Below, piece by piece: positions 9,524-22,274 of a stretch of 64,000 nucleotides of DNA (within the stretch, counting starts at the first letter, position 1; each line of letters begins with the position of its first letter). Where the stretch lies: the NCBI GenBank assembly GCA_021014325.1, contig JAJGQC010000473.1, positions 121,001 to 185,000 of the forward strand. The letters are read 5' to 3'. Source of the DNA: Plazaster borealis (Eukaryota; Echinodermata; Asteroidea; Forcipulatida; Labidiasteridae). The notes below the pieces were generated by a model. That model saw nothing but the letters and a program-made list of their open reading frames with translations. It searched no databases and was not told where the DNA came from. The translations under genes were made by a program, and so were the position numbers.

Positions 9524-12086
9524 CTAGAGATTTAGTGTTTGTTGGAACAAACACTAGGTGTTCGGGTTTCATTGGGGTCAGTGTTGTGTCAATGTGTTAA
9601 CTATTTTATTAAGTCGATGAAAAGTTTGTTGATAGCTTTTGAAATTTCAAAGTGTAAATCAATTACGTGTATACATTTAGTTTAGACGGGAAATTAAGGC
9701 TAACATTCCTACTAAGAGCTCTAGAACGTGTATTAATTGAACATCTGTGACAATTTTCATGTAAATATTCATAAACTGCACTGGTAGTTAGTATACAAGA
9801 CTTTTACTGACAGCCTCTTAATATATATTTCTTTTACTTCCGGTTGGACAGGAAGCCAGGTCAAATCATGTCATTATCAATTATACAGAACTTTCATACA
9901 TAAAACATTCACAAAAATGCAAAGCTTAAAATCATAATAGATTGTTTATTTTTTTATTTTGAAACAATAAACTTTAGATAGATGAAGTTAAACTGCACCT
10001 TTAAGGTGACTTCATAATTATATGACAATTGATGACGTCATTTGAACAGGATCTCAAATTTTGGATGTTACAAATCCCGGCTTGAAGACATGCAAGGTTT
10101 TAGCTTTAATCACGCATTTTTGCCGGAAATATAAATCTGCCGTAAATATACAACTATTAATATCTTGTATTCAATTCAATAAAGTTTATTTATTTTTCGA
10201 TGGTTATCGATTCTTTGTTGATTAAAAAAAAAAAACTAAATGCCATTCATGTTGATGTTATTAGGTTACAATTCAGAAAAGTTTTTAACAGGGTTTCAAA
10301 TCCAGTGAGGTGGATACTCGGTTCAGGAAACATTGATTGTTCAATACAAAAAACACTGATGATGATGTCGCTAAAATAAGTCAAGCAAGGTGCGATTTGG
10401 AAGTTGTATTTTATAAAAAGCTTGCTTGATTTTTAGATACTGATTTTCCTACAGAACAATTTGTTAATTTTTAGACTATTGAAAAAGTCATTTGTTTTTA
10501 AGTCATAATTCAAAACGAAGGCAAATCATGAGGACGGCAAATCTAAGTCTATCGTGAATTTTGACTTAGGCCTATAACATAATGACTAGTTTCGACTAAT
10601 AACATAATGATTTAAGTTCTATTTCTACCTGTATGGTGCATCATACAGGAAATAAGGAATGCAGCAGAAGTGGAAAATATGTCACTGGATCCAAGACCAT
10701 TCTGGTGGATGTGCTGTATGCTGAAGAAGAAAAAAACAATATTAAAAATTAGCAAAGTTATGACTCAATGAAAGTTAAGTCAAGCTGAAACTGTTAAAAT
10801 AAACAAAAATCAAGACTTAAAACGTTTCATAATTATACAATAATATTACTAATTTATTGAATTTCAATTGCGCTCTTTCCAGGACCAGCCTGTTCAAAGG
10901 GGTGGGGGTCAAAACTATATAACAAAATTCAAATTGAGGAAACTGCACAAGAACAAGTTAGTGGAAGGTGCCCATATTGTTTTTGAAGTGAATAACTTAT
11001 AAACAAAACCTACTTAACACAAGCTTAAAAAAGTTTTTTTGATATTATGCACGTCATAATACAATGTTGCGGAAAAACGTTCATCAATCGGACCATTTTC
11101 TGACTTTAGTGACACAGCCAGCAATCATACCAATCCCCCATTGCCCAATTCTACCTCTTCGACGATCATACTAAACGTTCCTTAGTTTTAAAAACATCAC
11201 CAACGCCACCACTTGATGATTAAGGATAAACCTTATAACATAATTGTGCATTAATACTCATTTTGAAAAGCAATGATTTTCACACAAAGCTTACCGTTTT
11301 ATCACCGTGTAGCACCGATATAGCATCTACAACCTCTGCTGTAGACGCCGTCCGAAACACCCTTCATGAGCTGATGATGTCAGGTGTCTGGTCTCGGTGT
11401 TTGATCAAAACATAACCAATGTTCGTCTTTTTCTGCTTGCATTTTCTCACATAATTAAAAGTCATAGGAATCAATGAAGCAGGTGACCATCTCAGTGAAA
11501 CTTCGTCTTCGATTCCGTTTTCACCATTGAGCCACCAAAAGGGCGAATAGGGGAACAATTTGACGCTGAACATGGCACAGGTTGAGCGGAATTCAATTCT
11601 GCAGTGCTATTGCGCCATTGATAAGCTTGCGTTATAGTGCGTTGAACTGCGACACGTCAAAACTTGCACGGAAATCATGCCACTACAGCGCACGTAGGCT
11701 TTGGACCTCGTGATCAATGGAGCGGAACGTGCTTCCGAGGGCTATTACTAACGAAATGTTCAACTTACATTTTGAGCCGTAGGTCAATGTCAAACTGGGT
11801 CACTCTTTGTGTAGCGTTTGTTGAGTTTTAAAAGACCTGTCCGATGATGTATAGATTGTTGTAATCCATTTGGTAGTTATCGAGTTATGATTTTTTGAAA
11901 TATTAAACTTTGATTTTCTGTAATTCGACACCTAATGACGTAATCATTACGTCACAACTTACTCGGCATCTCCTAGTTATACTCTAACTACATGCAAAGT
12001 TTCAAGTTCATCAAAGGTTTGCAACTACGCGTTTGCTTGCGGACAAACGACTATCAGAAGAAAAAGAAGAACTAAAAAAACAAAAA
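9524..12086 (-). mobile_element. Helitron-like unit 1
   Basis: On the + strand it opens CTAG, 7 nt, then hairpin GTGTTTGTT-GG-AACAAACAC, followed by AGGTGTTCGG. On the minus strand this is a 3' end hairpin-N7-CTAG with T as next base, as in Helitrons. Its inside matches 38542-40590 (for example the segment around 11573 and 39752, CACAGGTTGAGCGGAATT). No Rep/helicase ORF was seen, so it is non-autonomous. Confidence 0.6.
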
Positions 12087-13789
12087 CTAGACATTGAGTT
12101 TTGTTTACTACAAAAACAAGGTGTTCGTGGTGAGCGACTGATTGAATACGTAACGACATTTAACATTATCAATCCAATGCCTGGTTCAAGAGTTATGAAT
12201 TTTACAAAACGTATACATCAACTTCCAGTTTCGACCAGAGGTCAAGGTCAAGTAGGGTCACATTTTGTGTAGGCGGGATTAGTTTATGAAGACCTTTTAG
12301 ATGATGGATGGATTGTAAACATCAATATTTGGTTCAGAAGTTATGATTTTTTCAACTATAAAGTTTCAAATTCCGTTTTGCACCGGAAGTCAATGTCAAA
12401 TGAGGTCACAGTGTGTAGCGTTTCTTAAATCTTTGGAACCCTTTCTGACGATGTATAGATGATAAAAATCCAATGTGTGGTTCAGGAGTTCTGATTTTTC
12501 AAATATTAAATTTCATCTTCCGGTTTGAACAGGAAGTAAAGGTCAATTGGGGTCACATTCTGTATATCGTTTGTTAAGTTGTTACTTACTTGTCCAATGA
12601 TGTATAGATTGTAAAAATCCATTGTGTGGTTCAGTAATTATGAATTTGAAACATTAAATTTCAACTTCCGTTTTCAACCGGAAATCAGGGTCAAACGGGG
12701 TCACAATAAGTGTAGCGTATTTTAGGTTTTATATAGACCTTTCAGATGATGTATAGATTGTAAAAATCCAATGTGTGGTTCAGGAGTTACGAATTTTTCA
12801 AGTATTAGATGGATTATCTTTATGCCGCGGTGCGCAATATACAAGGTAACATCCAGCGATGCTAAACGTATTCTTACATGTAGTTGATGTAAACTGAACT
12901 ACACGTTCTATGTACATGTATCTGTACACGTGCTATTACACTATCTCGCGTTATCAAAGTGGGTCAACACAAACGTGCGCTTTAATGCCGGTGGTTATAA
13001 GACAAGATGTAAATGTCAAAATGTTGTTATTTCTGTGCAAAAGTTTGAGCAGGCTCAACGTTCTACAACCTGATGCAAAAATTATGCTGAAATGATAAAT
13101 AGTTTTTGAGATACAAATTTTGTAAAGTTTTAAATTTCCGGGTTGAACCGGACGTCAAGGTCAAATGGGGTCACTTTCTGTGCAGCGTCTGTTGGACCTT
13201 TAACGAACTTTCCGATGATGTATAGATTGTAAAAATCCAACATGTCGTTTATGAGTTATGATTTTTTTTCAAATATTAAACTTTGATTTGATGTAATTCA
13301 ATACCTGATGACGTCATCATGACATCATCAAGTTTGTGTCGTCTTGATATTTAGGTTCAAATGTCTGATGAGTTTCAATGTAAAATTCAATTTCAATCTT
13401 GAGTTATGCCGTAGATAAGCCCGAAAATGATGTTTTTCAAGAAAAAAACAAAGGCAAACTTTGACCTAGGGGCATGACCTTGAAGAAAAGGTCATACGAT
13501 TTTGACGTTAACTTTTGAAATGTAGCCCCAGTCTTGATCTATCACATGCCCAATTATGAACATCTTAGCTTTCATATTCAATGAGATACAGCAAATACCA
13601 AATGGTCATTTTCAACTTTAAAAACCTTGTAATTCGACACCTGATGACGTCATCATTACGTCAAGACTATTGTGCCGTCTTTATATTAAGGTTCAAATGT
13701 CTGATGAGTTTCAAGGTTCAATTCAGTTTCAATCTTGAGTTATGTTGTAGAGAAGAGTTCCGCGGAAGAAGATGGAGAAGAAAAAAAAC
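12087..13789 (-). mobile_element. Helitron-like unit 2
   Basis: Starts CTAG-ACATTGA-hairpin (imperfect, GTTTTGT...ACAAAAAC) then AAGGTGTTCGTGG. It contains several ~160 bp modules with CGGAAGTCAAGGTCAAA and GATGATGTATAGATTGTAAA. It ends in a GAAGAAGATGGAGAAGAAAA tract that abuts the next CTAG. Confidence 0.6.
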
Positions 13790-15475
13790 CTAGAATTTCA
13801 GTTTTGTCATGTGACAAAAACAAGGTGTTCGTGGGGAGTGATTGAATGAATAAACATTCTACCTTATCAATCCAATGCCTGGTCCAGGTATTATGAATTT
13901 TCAAAAATGTAACATCAACTTCCGGTTTGGACCGGAAGTCAAGGTCAAATAGGGTCACATTTTGTGTAGCGCGTTTAGTTTATGAAGACGTTTTAGATGA
14001 TGTATGGATTGTAAACCTCCAACAATTTGTTGAAACATTAACTTTCACTTTCCGGTTTGACCGGAAGTCAAGGTCAAATGAGGTCACAGTGTGTAGCGTT
14101 TCTTAAATCTTTGGAGCCCTTTCTGATGATGTATAGATGATAAAAATCCAATGTGTGGTTCAGGAGTTCTGTTTTTTCAAGTATTAAATTTCATCTTCCG
14201 GTTTGAACAGGAAGTAAAGGTCAATTGGGGTCACATTCTGTATAACGTTTGTTAAGTTGTTACATACTTGTCCAATGATGTATAGATTGTAAAAAATCAT
14301 TGTGTGGTTCAGGAATTATGAATTTTGAAACATTAAATTTCAACTTACGCTTTGAACCGGAAGTCAGGGTCAAAAGGGGTCGCAATAAGTGTAGCGTATG
14401 TTAGGTTTTATAAAGACCTTTCAGATGATGTATAGATTGTAAAAATCCAATGTGTGGTTCAGGAGTTACGAATTTTTCAAGTACTACATGGATTATCTTT
14501 ATGCCGGGGTGCGCAATATACAAGGTAACATCCAGCGATGCTAAATGTATTCCTACATGTAGTTGATGTAAACTGAACTACACGTTCAAAATGCATGTTT
14601 CTGTTGTACACGCGCTATAACAGTATCTCGCGTTATCAAAGTGGGTCAACACAAACGTGCGCTTTAATGCCGGTGGTTATAAGACAAGATGTAAATGTCA
14701 AAATGTTGTTATTTCTGTGCAAAAGTTTGAGCTGGCTCAACTTTCTACAACCTGATGCAAAAATTATGCTGAAATGATAAATAGTTTTTGAGATACGAAT
14801 ATTATGAAATTTTAAATTTCTGGGTTGAACCGGAAGTCAAGGTCAAATGGGGTCACTTTCTGTGTAGCGTTTGTTGAACCTTTAACGAACTTTCCGATGA
14901 TGTATAGATTGTAAAAATCCAACATGTCGTTCATGAGTTATGATTTTTTTTCAAATATTAAACTTTGATTGAATGTAATTCAATACCTGATGACGTCATC
15001 ATGACATCATCATGTTTGTGTCGTCTTGATATTTAGGTTCAAATGTCTGATGAGTTTCAATGTAAAATTTAATTTCAATCTTGAGTTATGCCGTAGATAA
15101 GCCCGAAAATGATGTTTTTCAAGAAAAAAACCAAAGGCAAACTTTGACCTAGGGCATGACCTTGAAGAAAAGGTCATACGATTTTGACGTTAACTTTTGA
15201 AATGTAGCCCCAGTCTTGATCTATCACATGCCCAATTATGAACATCATAGCTTTCATATTCAATGAGATACAGCAAATACCAAATGATCATTTTTCAAAT
15301 TTAAAAACCTTGTAATTCGACACCTGATGACGTCATTATGACGAAATTATGCAAGTGCCGTGCTCATGTTAAGGTTCAAGTATATGCCAAGTTACAAGGT
15401 TCAATTAAATTTCTATTTTGAGTTCTGTTCTGGAGAAGAGTTCCCCGGAAGAAGAAGATGAAGAAGAAAAAAAAC
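13790..15475 (-). mobile_element. Helitron-like unit 3
   Basis: 1686 bp. Begins CTAG-AATTTCA then hairpin GTTTTGTCA-TG-TGACAAAAAC, followed by AAGGTGTTCGTGG. Ends GAAGAAGAAGATGAAGAAG plus poly-A. The base before CTAG is C rather than A, so on the minus strand the next base is G. Confidence 0.6.
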
Positions 15476-18410
15476 CTAGAATTTCAGTTTTTGTCATGTG
15501 ACAAAAACAAGGTGTTCGTGGGGAGTGATTGAATGAATAAACATTCTACCTTATCAATCCAATGCCTGGTCCAGGTATTATGAATTTTTCAAAAAATGTA
15601 ACATCAACTTCCGGTTTGGACCGGAAGTCAAGGTCAAATAGGGGTCACATTTTGTGTAGCGCGTTTAGTTTATGAAGACGTTTTAGATGATGTATGGATT
15701 GTAAACCTCCAACAATTTGTTGAAACATTAACTTTCACTTTCCGGTTTGACCGGAAGTCAAGGTCAAATGAGGTCACAGTGTGTAGCGTTTCTTAAATCT
15801 TTGGAGCCCTTTCTGATGATGTATAGATGATAAAAATCCAATGTGTGGTTCAGGAGTTCTGATTTTTTCAAATATTAAATTTCATCTTCCGGTTTGAACA
15901 GGAAGTAAAGGTCAATTGGGGTCACATTCTGTATAACGTTTGTTAAGTTGTTACATACTTGTCCAATGATGTATAGATTGTAAAAAATCATTGTGTGGTT
16001 CAGGAATTATGAACTTTGAAACATTAAATTTCAACTTCCGCTTTGAACCGGAAGTCAGGGTCAAAAGGGGTCACAATAAGTGTAGCGTATGTTAGGTTTT
16101 ATAAAGACCTTTCAGATGATGTATAGATTGTAAAAATCCAATGTGTGGTTCAGGAGTTACGAACTTTTCAAGTATTACATAGATTATCTTTATGCCGGGG
16201 TGCGCAATATACAAGGTAACATCCAGCGATGCTAAACGTATTCCTACATGTAGTTGATGTAAACTGAACTACACGCACAATGTACGTGTATCTGTACACG
16301 TGTTATTACACCATCTTGCGTTATCAAATTGGGTCAACACAAACGTGCGCTTTAATGCCGGTGGTCATAAGACAAGATGTAAATGTCAAAATGTTGTTAT
16401 TTCTGTGCAAAAGTTTGAGCTGGCTCAACGTTCTACAACCTGATGCAGAAATTATGCTGAAAAGATAAGTAGTTTTTGAGATACGAAATTTATATAATTT
16501 TAAATTTCCGAGTTGAACCGGAAGTCAAGGTCAAATGGGGTCACTTTCTGTGTAGCGTTTGTTGGACCTTTAACGAACTTTCCGATGATGTATAGATTGT
16601 AAAAATCCAACATGTCGTTCATGAGTTATGATTTTTTCAAATATTAAACTTTGATTGAATGTAATTCAATACCTGATGACGTCATCATGACATCATCATG
16701 TTTGTGTCGTCTTGATATTTAGGTTCAAATGTCTGATGAGTTTCAATGTAAATTCAATTTCCGGTTTTGACCGGAATTCAAGGTCAAATAGGGTCACATT
16801 TCTTATAGCGCGTGATTAGTTTTTGACTACCTTTTAGATGGTTCAGTTTTTTTTACATTGATCATAAATGCAGCTGCTATGGTAGTGTTGGTGCAAGACG
16901 TTGTTACTTATAGACTGTGCAAGTCTCACGCGTATTCCAACTTCTGGGACCATTGTGGTCCCAACCTTAAGGAGTTTACGTGGGCCGGATTTTCTTTTAG
17001 TCAAGTACTTTTATTTAAAGAAGTTTATGGCCATGACAATTATATATGTTGTTGGGAACGTGAAATGTTCAGTAGTTTTAAAGATAATTAATAAGATAAG
17101 ATATTACCGGAGGTCAAGGTCAAAGAGTGTAGGGTGTTGTGTAGCGTTTGTCGAACTTTAAATGAGCTATCCGATGATGTGTAGATAGTAAAAATCAAAT
17201 AAATGGTTCCCGAGTTATGAATTTTACAAATATAAAATTTTGATTTATTATAATTCGATGCCCGATGACGTCATCAAGACGTTATTAGGTTTGTGTTGTC
17301 TTGATACTGAGGTTCAACTATCCTATGAGTTTCAATGTTCAATTCAATTTCAATCTTGAGTTATTTCGTAGATAAGCCCCCCAAAACGATTCTATTTATC
17401 AGCGCTGTTTATTTAATATCCAACGAAAGAGGGCGCTGTTGAAATATTTTGTTTGCCGCTGCCAGATCTAACAAACAAGGACGGCGACAGTACACACAGT
17501 CAGCGCGTGAACTGTAGCTTGCATGAGTTTCAACGTTATGGGTACATAATGCTTTGTCAATTAACGTGGGGGGGGTACGAGTGGGAAGGTGCCCATCATT
17601 GTCCGCTTTTGACAAGATGTACAAGGTTAAAATGTTGTTATCTCTGTGCAAAAGTTTAAGAGGGATTGCTGTTCTATAATCTGATACAAAAATTATGCTG
17701 AAATGATCAGTAGTTTTAAAGATATGAATACGATAAGATATTACGAAATTTTAAACTTCCGTTTTGAACCAAAAGTAAGTTAAAATATTGTACGGGTTTT
17801 GTAAAGCGTTTGTCAAACTTTTGACGACCTATCCGATGATGTGTAGATTGTCAAAATCCGAATTATAGCTTTTGAGTTATGATTTTTACAAATATTAAAT
17901 TTTGATTTATTGTAATTTAATGCCCGATGACGTCATCATGACGTAATTAAGTATGTGTTGTCTTGATACTGAAGTTCAACTATCTGTTGAGTTTCAATAT
18001 TCAATTCAATCTCAATCTTGAGTTATTCCGTAGATAAGCTCGAAAGTTGTTTTTTGACGAAAAAAACCGAAGGCGAACTTCAACCCAGGGGCATGACCTT
18101 GAAGAAAAGGTCATACGATTTTGACGTTAACTTTTGAAATGTAGCCCCAGTCTTGATCTATCACATGCCCAATTATGAACATCATAGCTTTCATATTCAA
18201 TGAGATACAGCAAATACCAAATGGTCATTTTTCAACTTTAAAAACGTTGTAATTCGACACCTGATGACGTCATCATGACGTCATGACAACTGTGCCGTCC
18301 TCATATTGAGGTTCAATTGTCTGATGAGTTTCAAGGTTCAATTCAATTTCAATGTTGAGTTATGCTGTAGAGAAGAGTTGCCCGGAAGAAGAAGATGGAG
18401 AAGAAAAAAA
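15476..18410 (-). mobile_element. Helitron-like unit 4 (expanded)
   Basis: Same CTAG-N7-hairpin head with a perfect 10-bp stem (GTTTTTGTCA-TG-TGACAAAAAC). At 2935 bp it is ~1250 bp longer than units 3 and 5, because extra diverged modules lie at about 16760-18050. Confidence 0.6.
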
Positions 18411-20097
18411 CTAGAATTTCAGTTTTTGTCATGTGACAAAAACAAGGTGTTCGTGGGGAGTGATTGAATGAATAAACATTCTACCTTATCAATCCAATGC
18501 CTGGTCCAGGAGTTATGAATTTTTTTAAAAATTTAACATCAACTTCCGGTTTGGACCGGAAGTCAAGGTCAAATAGGGGTCACATTATGTGTAGCGCATT
18601 TAGTTTATGAAGACGTTTTAGAAGATGTATGGATTGTAAACCTCAAACGATTTGTTGAAACATTAACTTTTACTTTCCGGTTCGAACCGGAAGTCAAGGT
18701 CAAATGAGGTCACAGTGTGTAGCGTTTCTTAAATCTTTGGAGCCCTTTCTGATGATGTATAGATGATAAAAATCCAATGTGTGGTTCAGGAGTTCTGATT
18801 TTTTCAAATATTAAATTTCATCTTCCGGTTTGAACAGGAAGTAAAGGTCACTTGGGGGCACATTCTGTATATCGTTTGTTAAGTTGTTACAAACTTGTCC
18901 GATGGTGTATAGATTGTAAAAATCCATCGTGTGGTTCAGGAATTATGAATTTTGAAACATTAAATTTCAACTTCCGCTTTGAACCGGAAGTCAGGGTCAA
19001 ACGGGGTCACAATAAGTGTAGCGTATGTTAGGTTTTACAAAGACCTTTCAGATGATGTATAGATTGTAAAAATCCAATGTGTGGTTCAGGAGTTACGAAT
19101 TTTTCAAGTATTACATGGATTATCTTCATGCCGGGGTGCGCAATATACAAGGTAACAGCGATGCTATTTAATGTATTCCTACATGTAGTTGATGTAAACT
19201 GAACTACACGCACAATGTACGTGTATCTGTACACGTGTTATTACACCATCTTGCGTTATCAAATTGGGTCAACACAAACGTGCGCTTTAATGCCGGTGGT
19301 CATAAGACAAGATGTAAATGTCAAAATGTTGTTATTTCTGTGCAAAAGTTTGAGCTGGCTCAACGTTCTACAACCTGATGCAGAAATTATGCTGAAAAGA
19401 TAAGTAGTTTTTGAGATACGAAATTTATATAATTTTAAATTTCCGAGTTGAACCGGAAGTCAAGGTCAAATGGGGTCACTTTCTGTGTAGCGTTTGTTGG
19501 ACCTTTAACGAACTTTCCGATGATGTATAGATTGTAAAAATCCAACATGTCGTTCATGAGTTATGATTTTTTTTCAAATATTAAACTTTGATTGAATGTA
19601 ATTCAATACCTGATGACGTCATCATGACATCATCATGTTTGTGTCGTCTTGATATTTAGGTTCAAATGTCTGATGAGTTTCAATGTAAAATTCAATTTCA
19701 ATCTTGAGTTATGTCGTAGATAAGCCCTAAAATGATGTTTTTCAAGAAAAAAACCAAAGTCAAACTTTGACCTAGGGCATGACCTTGAAGAAAAGGTCAT
19801 ACGATTTTGACGTTAACTTTTGAAATGTAGCCCCAGTCTTGATCTATCACATGCCCAATTATGAACATCTTAGCTTTCATATTCAATGAGATACAGCAAA
19901 TACCAATTGGTCATTTTTCAACTTTAAAAACCTTGTAATTCGACACCTGATGACGTCATCATGACGTCAAGACTATTGTGCCGTCTTTATATTAAGGTTC
20001 AAATGTCTGATGAGTTTCAAGGTTCAATTCAGTTTCAATGTTGAGTTATGCTGTCGAGAAGAGTTCTAGGGAAGAAGAAGATGGAGAAGAAAAAAAA
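18411..20097 (-). mobile_element. Helitron-like unit 5
   Basis: 1687 bp, nearly the same size as unit 3. Head CTAG-AATTTCA-GTTTTTGTCA-TG-TGACAAAAAC, preceded by A (T on the element strand). It is the last unit of the array; its far end runs into a hairpin/poly-A array. Confidence 0.6.
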
Positions 20098-20405
20098 CGG
20101 AACAATAACAAGAGGTGTTCGTGCTCATATTGCACGAACACCTAAAAAACAGAACAATAACAAGAGGTGTTCGTGCTCATATTGCACGAACACCTAAAAA
20201 ACAGAACAATAACAAGAGGTGTTCGTGCTCATATTGCACGAACACCTAAACAGAACAAAATCAAGAGGTGTTCGTGCACATATTGCACTCACACCTAAAA
20301 AAAAAACCAGAACAAAATCAAGAGGTGTTCGTGCACATATTGCACTCACACCTAAAAAAACGAACAATAACAAAGAGTTGTTCGGGCTTAATGCCCGAAC
20401 ACCTA
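20098..20405. repeat. Array of six hairpins with poly-A spacers
   Basis: Six units of ~50-58 bp: GAACAATAACAAG, then AGGTGTTCGTGC-loop-GCACGAACACCT, then A-rich spacer. The last unit has AGTTGTTCGGGC-TTAAT-GCCCGAACACCT. It follows directly on Helitron-like unit 5, and a related array ends the unit at 40600. Confidence 0.85.
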
Positions 20406-20704
20406 ATAAATAATATATCAGTAGGATTTGAAACTTTGCATGGTGGAAATACGATATGGAAAGGTTTGCGGTAACACCATGTAATGACTGTCTCTAAATG
20501 GGTTGGGGTGGTTCTGAAAAGAACCGTTGGTTTCAACGTTTCGAGTAATAATAATATCGTTAAAGACTTTTTGAATGGACTGTACGGAAACCCCGATCAA
20601 GGTGACACCATGAAGGAGAAGCCTCTTGTGATTGTACATGAAGTATCACCATACAGCAAAAGGACAGCCTTCAATAAACTATCATTATCAAATACTACTT
20701 ATCA
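20406..20704. other. Intergenic or intronic, nothing recognised
   Basis: No exon or repeat family identified. The open frames seen here lack similarity to anything I recognise. Confidence 0.4.
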
Positions 20705-21084
20705 TTAAAGACAGTGGACACTATTGGTAATTACTCAAAATAATTATTAGCACAAAACCTTACTTGGTATCAAGTAATGGGGAGAGGTTGGTAGTATAAA
20801 ACATTGTGAGAAACGGCTCCTCTGAAGTGGAGTAGTTTTCGAGAAAGAAGTAATTTTCCACGAATTTGATTTCGAGACCTCAAGTTTAGAACTTGAGGTC
20901 TCGAAATCAAGCATCTGAAAGCACACAACTTCGTGTGACAAGGGTGTTTTTTCTTTCATAGTTATCTCGCAACTCCGACGACCGATCGAGCTCAAGTTTT
21001 CACAGATTTGTTATTTTATGCATATGTTGAGATACACCAAGTGAGAAGACTGGTCTTTGACAATTACCAATAGTGTACACTGTC
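20705..21084. mobile_element. TTAA-flanked MITE, copy 1 (diverged)
   Basis: Left end TTAAAGACAGTGGACACTAT, right end ATAGTGTACACTGTC in inverted orientation, sharing internal CCAAGTGAGAAGACTGGTCT and GTGAAAACT-type blocks with copies at 55463, 60207 and 63230. It contains a long internal palindrome at about 20862-20910 (TTTCGAGACCTCAAG and its inverse). Confidence 0.7.
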
Positions 21085-21199
21085 AAGCAACCACAAGTAC
21101 ACTGTTAAGCAACCACACATTCGCCTTGTGTTAACGGCCAGCGATTATCGTTAGAAACTCTCCACCGTTCCTCACAATAGTACATAGTACGGAAGACAG

Positions 21200-21550
21200 T
21201 AGCCTTTTGTCAAGGCCTTCGTGTCTTGGAGCCGCGATCCCAAGCGACTGAAATGGGAGACCACGCATGCGAGTGGCGAAGCCACGAGGGCCTTTTCCAA
21301 CTTGTTTGCGGTTTCTTATGTGTTTCTTTATAATCTCGACTTTTGCTGCGAAACGGTAGCAAAAGTCCAAACCAATCAGAAGTGCATAACGGGCGTTTCA
21401 TACTTCATGAATAATTCATTACAAAAACCACAAACAAGTTGGAAAAGGCCCTCGTGGCTTCGCCTCTCGGCTCGCGCGCGTGGTCTCTCGTTCCAGTCGC
21501 TCCACTGTTTACAAAGCTGTCCAAGCCACGATGGCCTTGACAAAAGGCTA
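21200..21550. mobile_element. 351-bp MULE-like MITE with 9-bp TSD
   Basis: Terminal inverted repeats start TAGCCTTTTGTCAAGGCC and end GGCCTTGACAAAAGGCTA, and pair imperfectly for ~110 bp. It is flanked on both sides by the 9-bp direct repeat GGAAGACAG (21191-21199 and 21551-21559). Nine-base target duplications are typical of Mutator-like elements. No transposase. Confidence 0.75.
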
Positions 21551-21559
21551 GGAAGACAG

Positions 21560-22016
21560 GGGAACAGTCTGATCACAGCCTGCTCGCCGTTGTGCGCGTG
21601 CGTTTCATTTTGTGAATATTCAAATTGCTGCCCGAAAAAAATGTGGGCGGGGTCTCGGTCCAAAAGCGTCAAGACGTTCGTTTTTATCCAGATGTTCCAA
21701 GACGTTCGTTTTGATCCAGATGTTCGTGTGATACAGTAAACTCTCTTCTCCAGTAATTCGTGTTGCGGACAGTAATTCGTGTTGCGATATCGCACCAGTA
21801 AACAAAATGAACGTCGCCATTCAAGACTATCAAACACCCGGATACACACGCACACGGAAGGACAAGGCAAACACTATTATGCCCCTTCGGCATGCTTCGC
21901 CGGTGGGTCATACAAACACCATGGACATTCTTTACAGAAAATGGCCGTGGGGGCTTTCAAAATAGGGAACCCAACAAACAGGTTGTAATATGAAATGGCA
22001 AAATGACGTCTTGTAC
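21560..22016. other. HYR intron sequence with small duplications
   Basis: Two short tandem duplications: AAGACGTTCGTTTT...ATCCAGATGTTC at 21669-21725, and CAGTAATTCGTGTTGCG at 21751 and 21770. No exon seen. Confidence 0.45.
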
Positions 22017-22274
22017 CTGTAACAGTGATATTAAAGGTGCAGTCTGATACATTATTAGGCGGCGTTGCCCCATCGCTTGCTGTGCATCTAACTTGGTACT
22101 TTCCAATAGAGTAGTTTCCTGGCTCTGCGTCACAAACAACTGTTGGTCTTTCACCGGAGTTATCCGTAGCCGTTGGGTTCGTCCAGTTCACTGAAGCATA
22201 TTGGCTTTCTGGGTCTGCCGTGGCATTGACATCAGGTGGGCACGAGTTGGCATCAAAAGATGGAGAGGTTATGT
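22017..22274 (-). CDS. HYR exon L (intact)
   Basis: 258 nt, phase 1-1, acceptor TTAG, donor GTACAAG. Product ITSPSFDANSCPPDVNATAD, then NPTATDNSG, VVCDAEPGNYSIG, VRCTASDGATPPN, SDCTFNITVTG. Near-paralogue of exon A. Its 3' part and flank are the source type of the four truncated relics in the array. Confidence 0.8.

Larger units (their letters stand above)
12370..20050. repeat. ~160 bp internal tandem modules
   Basis: Modules of roughly 150-170 bp repeat through the units, each with a (TTCCGGTTTGAACCGGAAGT)-like inverted core, AAGGTCAAATGGGGTCAC, GTGTAGCGTTTGTT and GATGATGTATAGATTGTAAA. Further blocks contain TGATGACGTCATCATGACG. Short open frames recurring at 12910, 14595, 16280 and 19215 belong to one module and are not genes. 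Confidence 0.8.

Noticed and set aside
12910..19403. Four similar 60-62 codon frames (12910, 14595, 16280, 19215) that look like a conserved small protein family
   Set aside because: They lie at the same place in each Helitron-like unit, and the identity follows the DNA repeat, not codon positions.
20098..20405. CRISPR-like array (hairpin repeats with spacers)
   Set aside because: Spacers are A-rich and not unique, the host is eukaryotic, and no cas genes exist.
21221..21870. Frames of 164-172 codons on both strands
   Set aside because: They run through the MULE-like MITE and flanking duplications, on both strands at once, without motifs.
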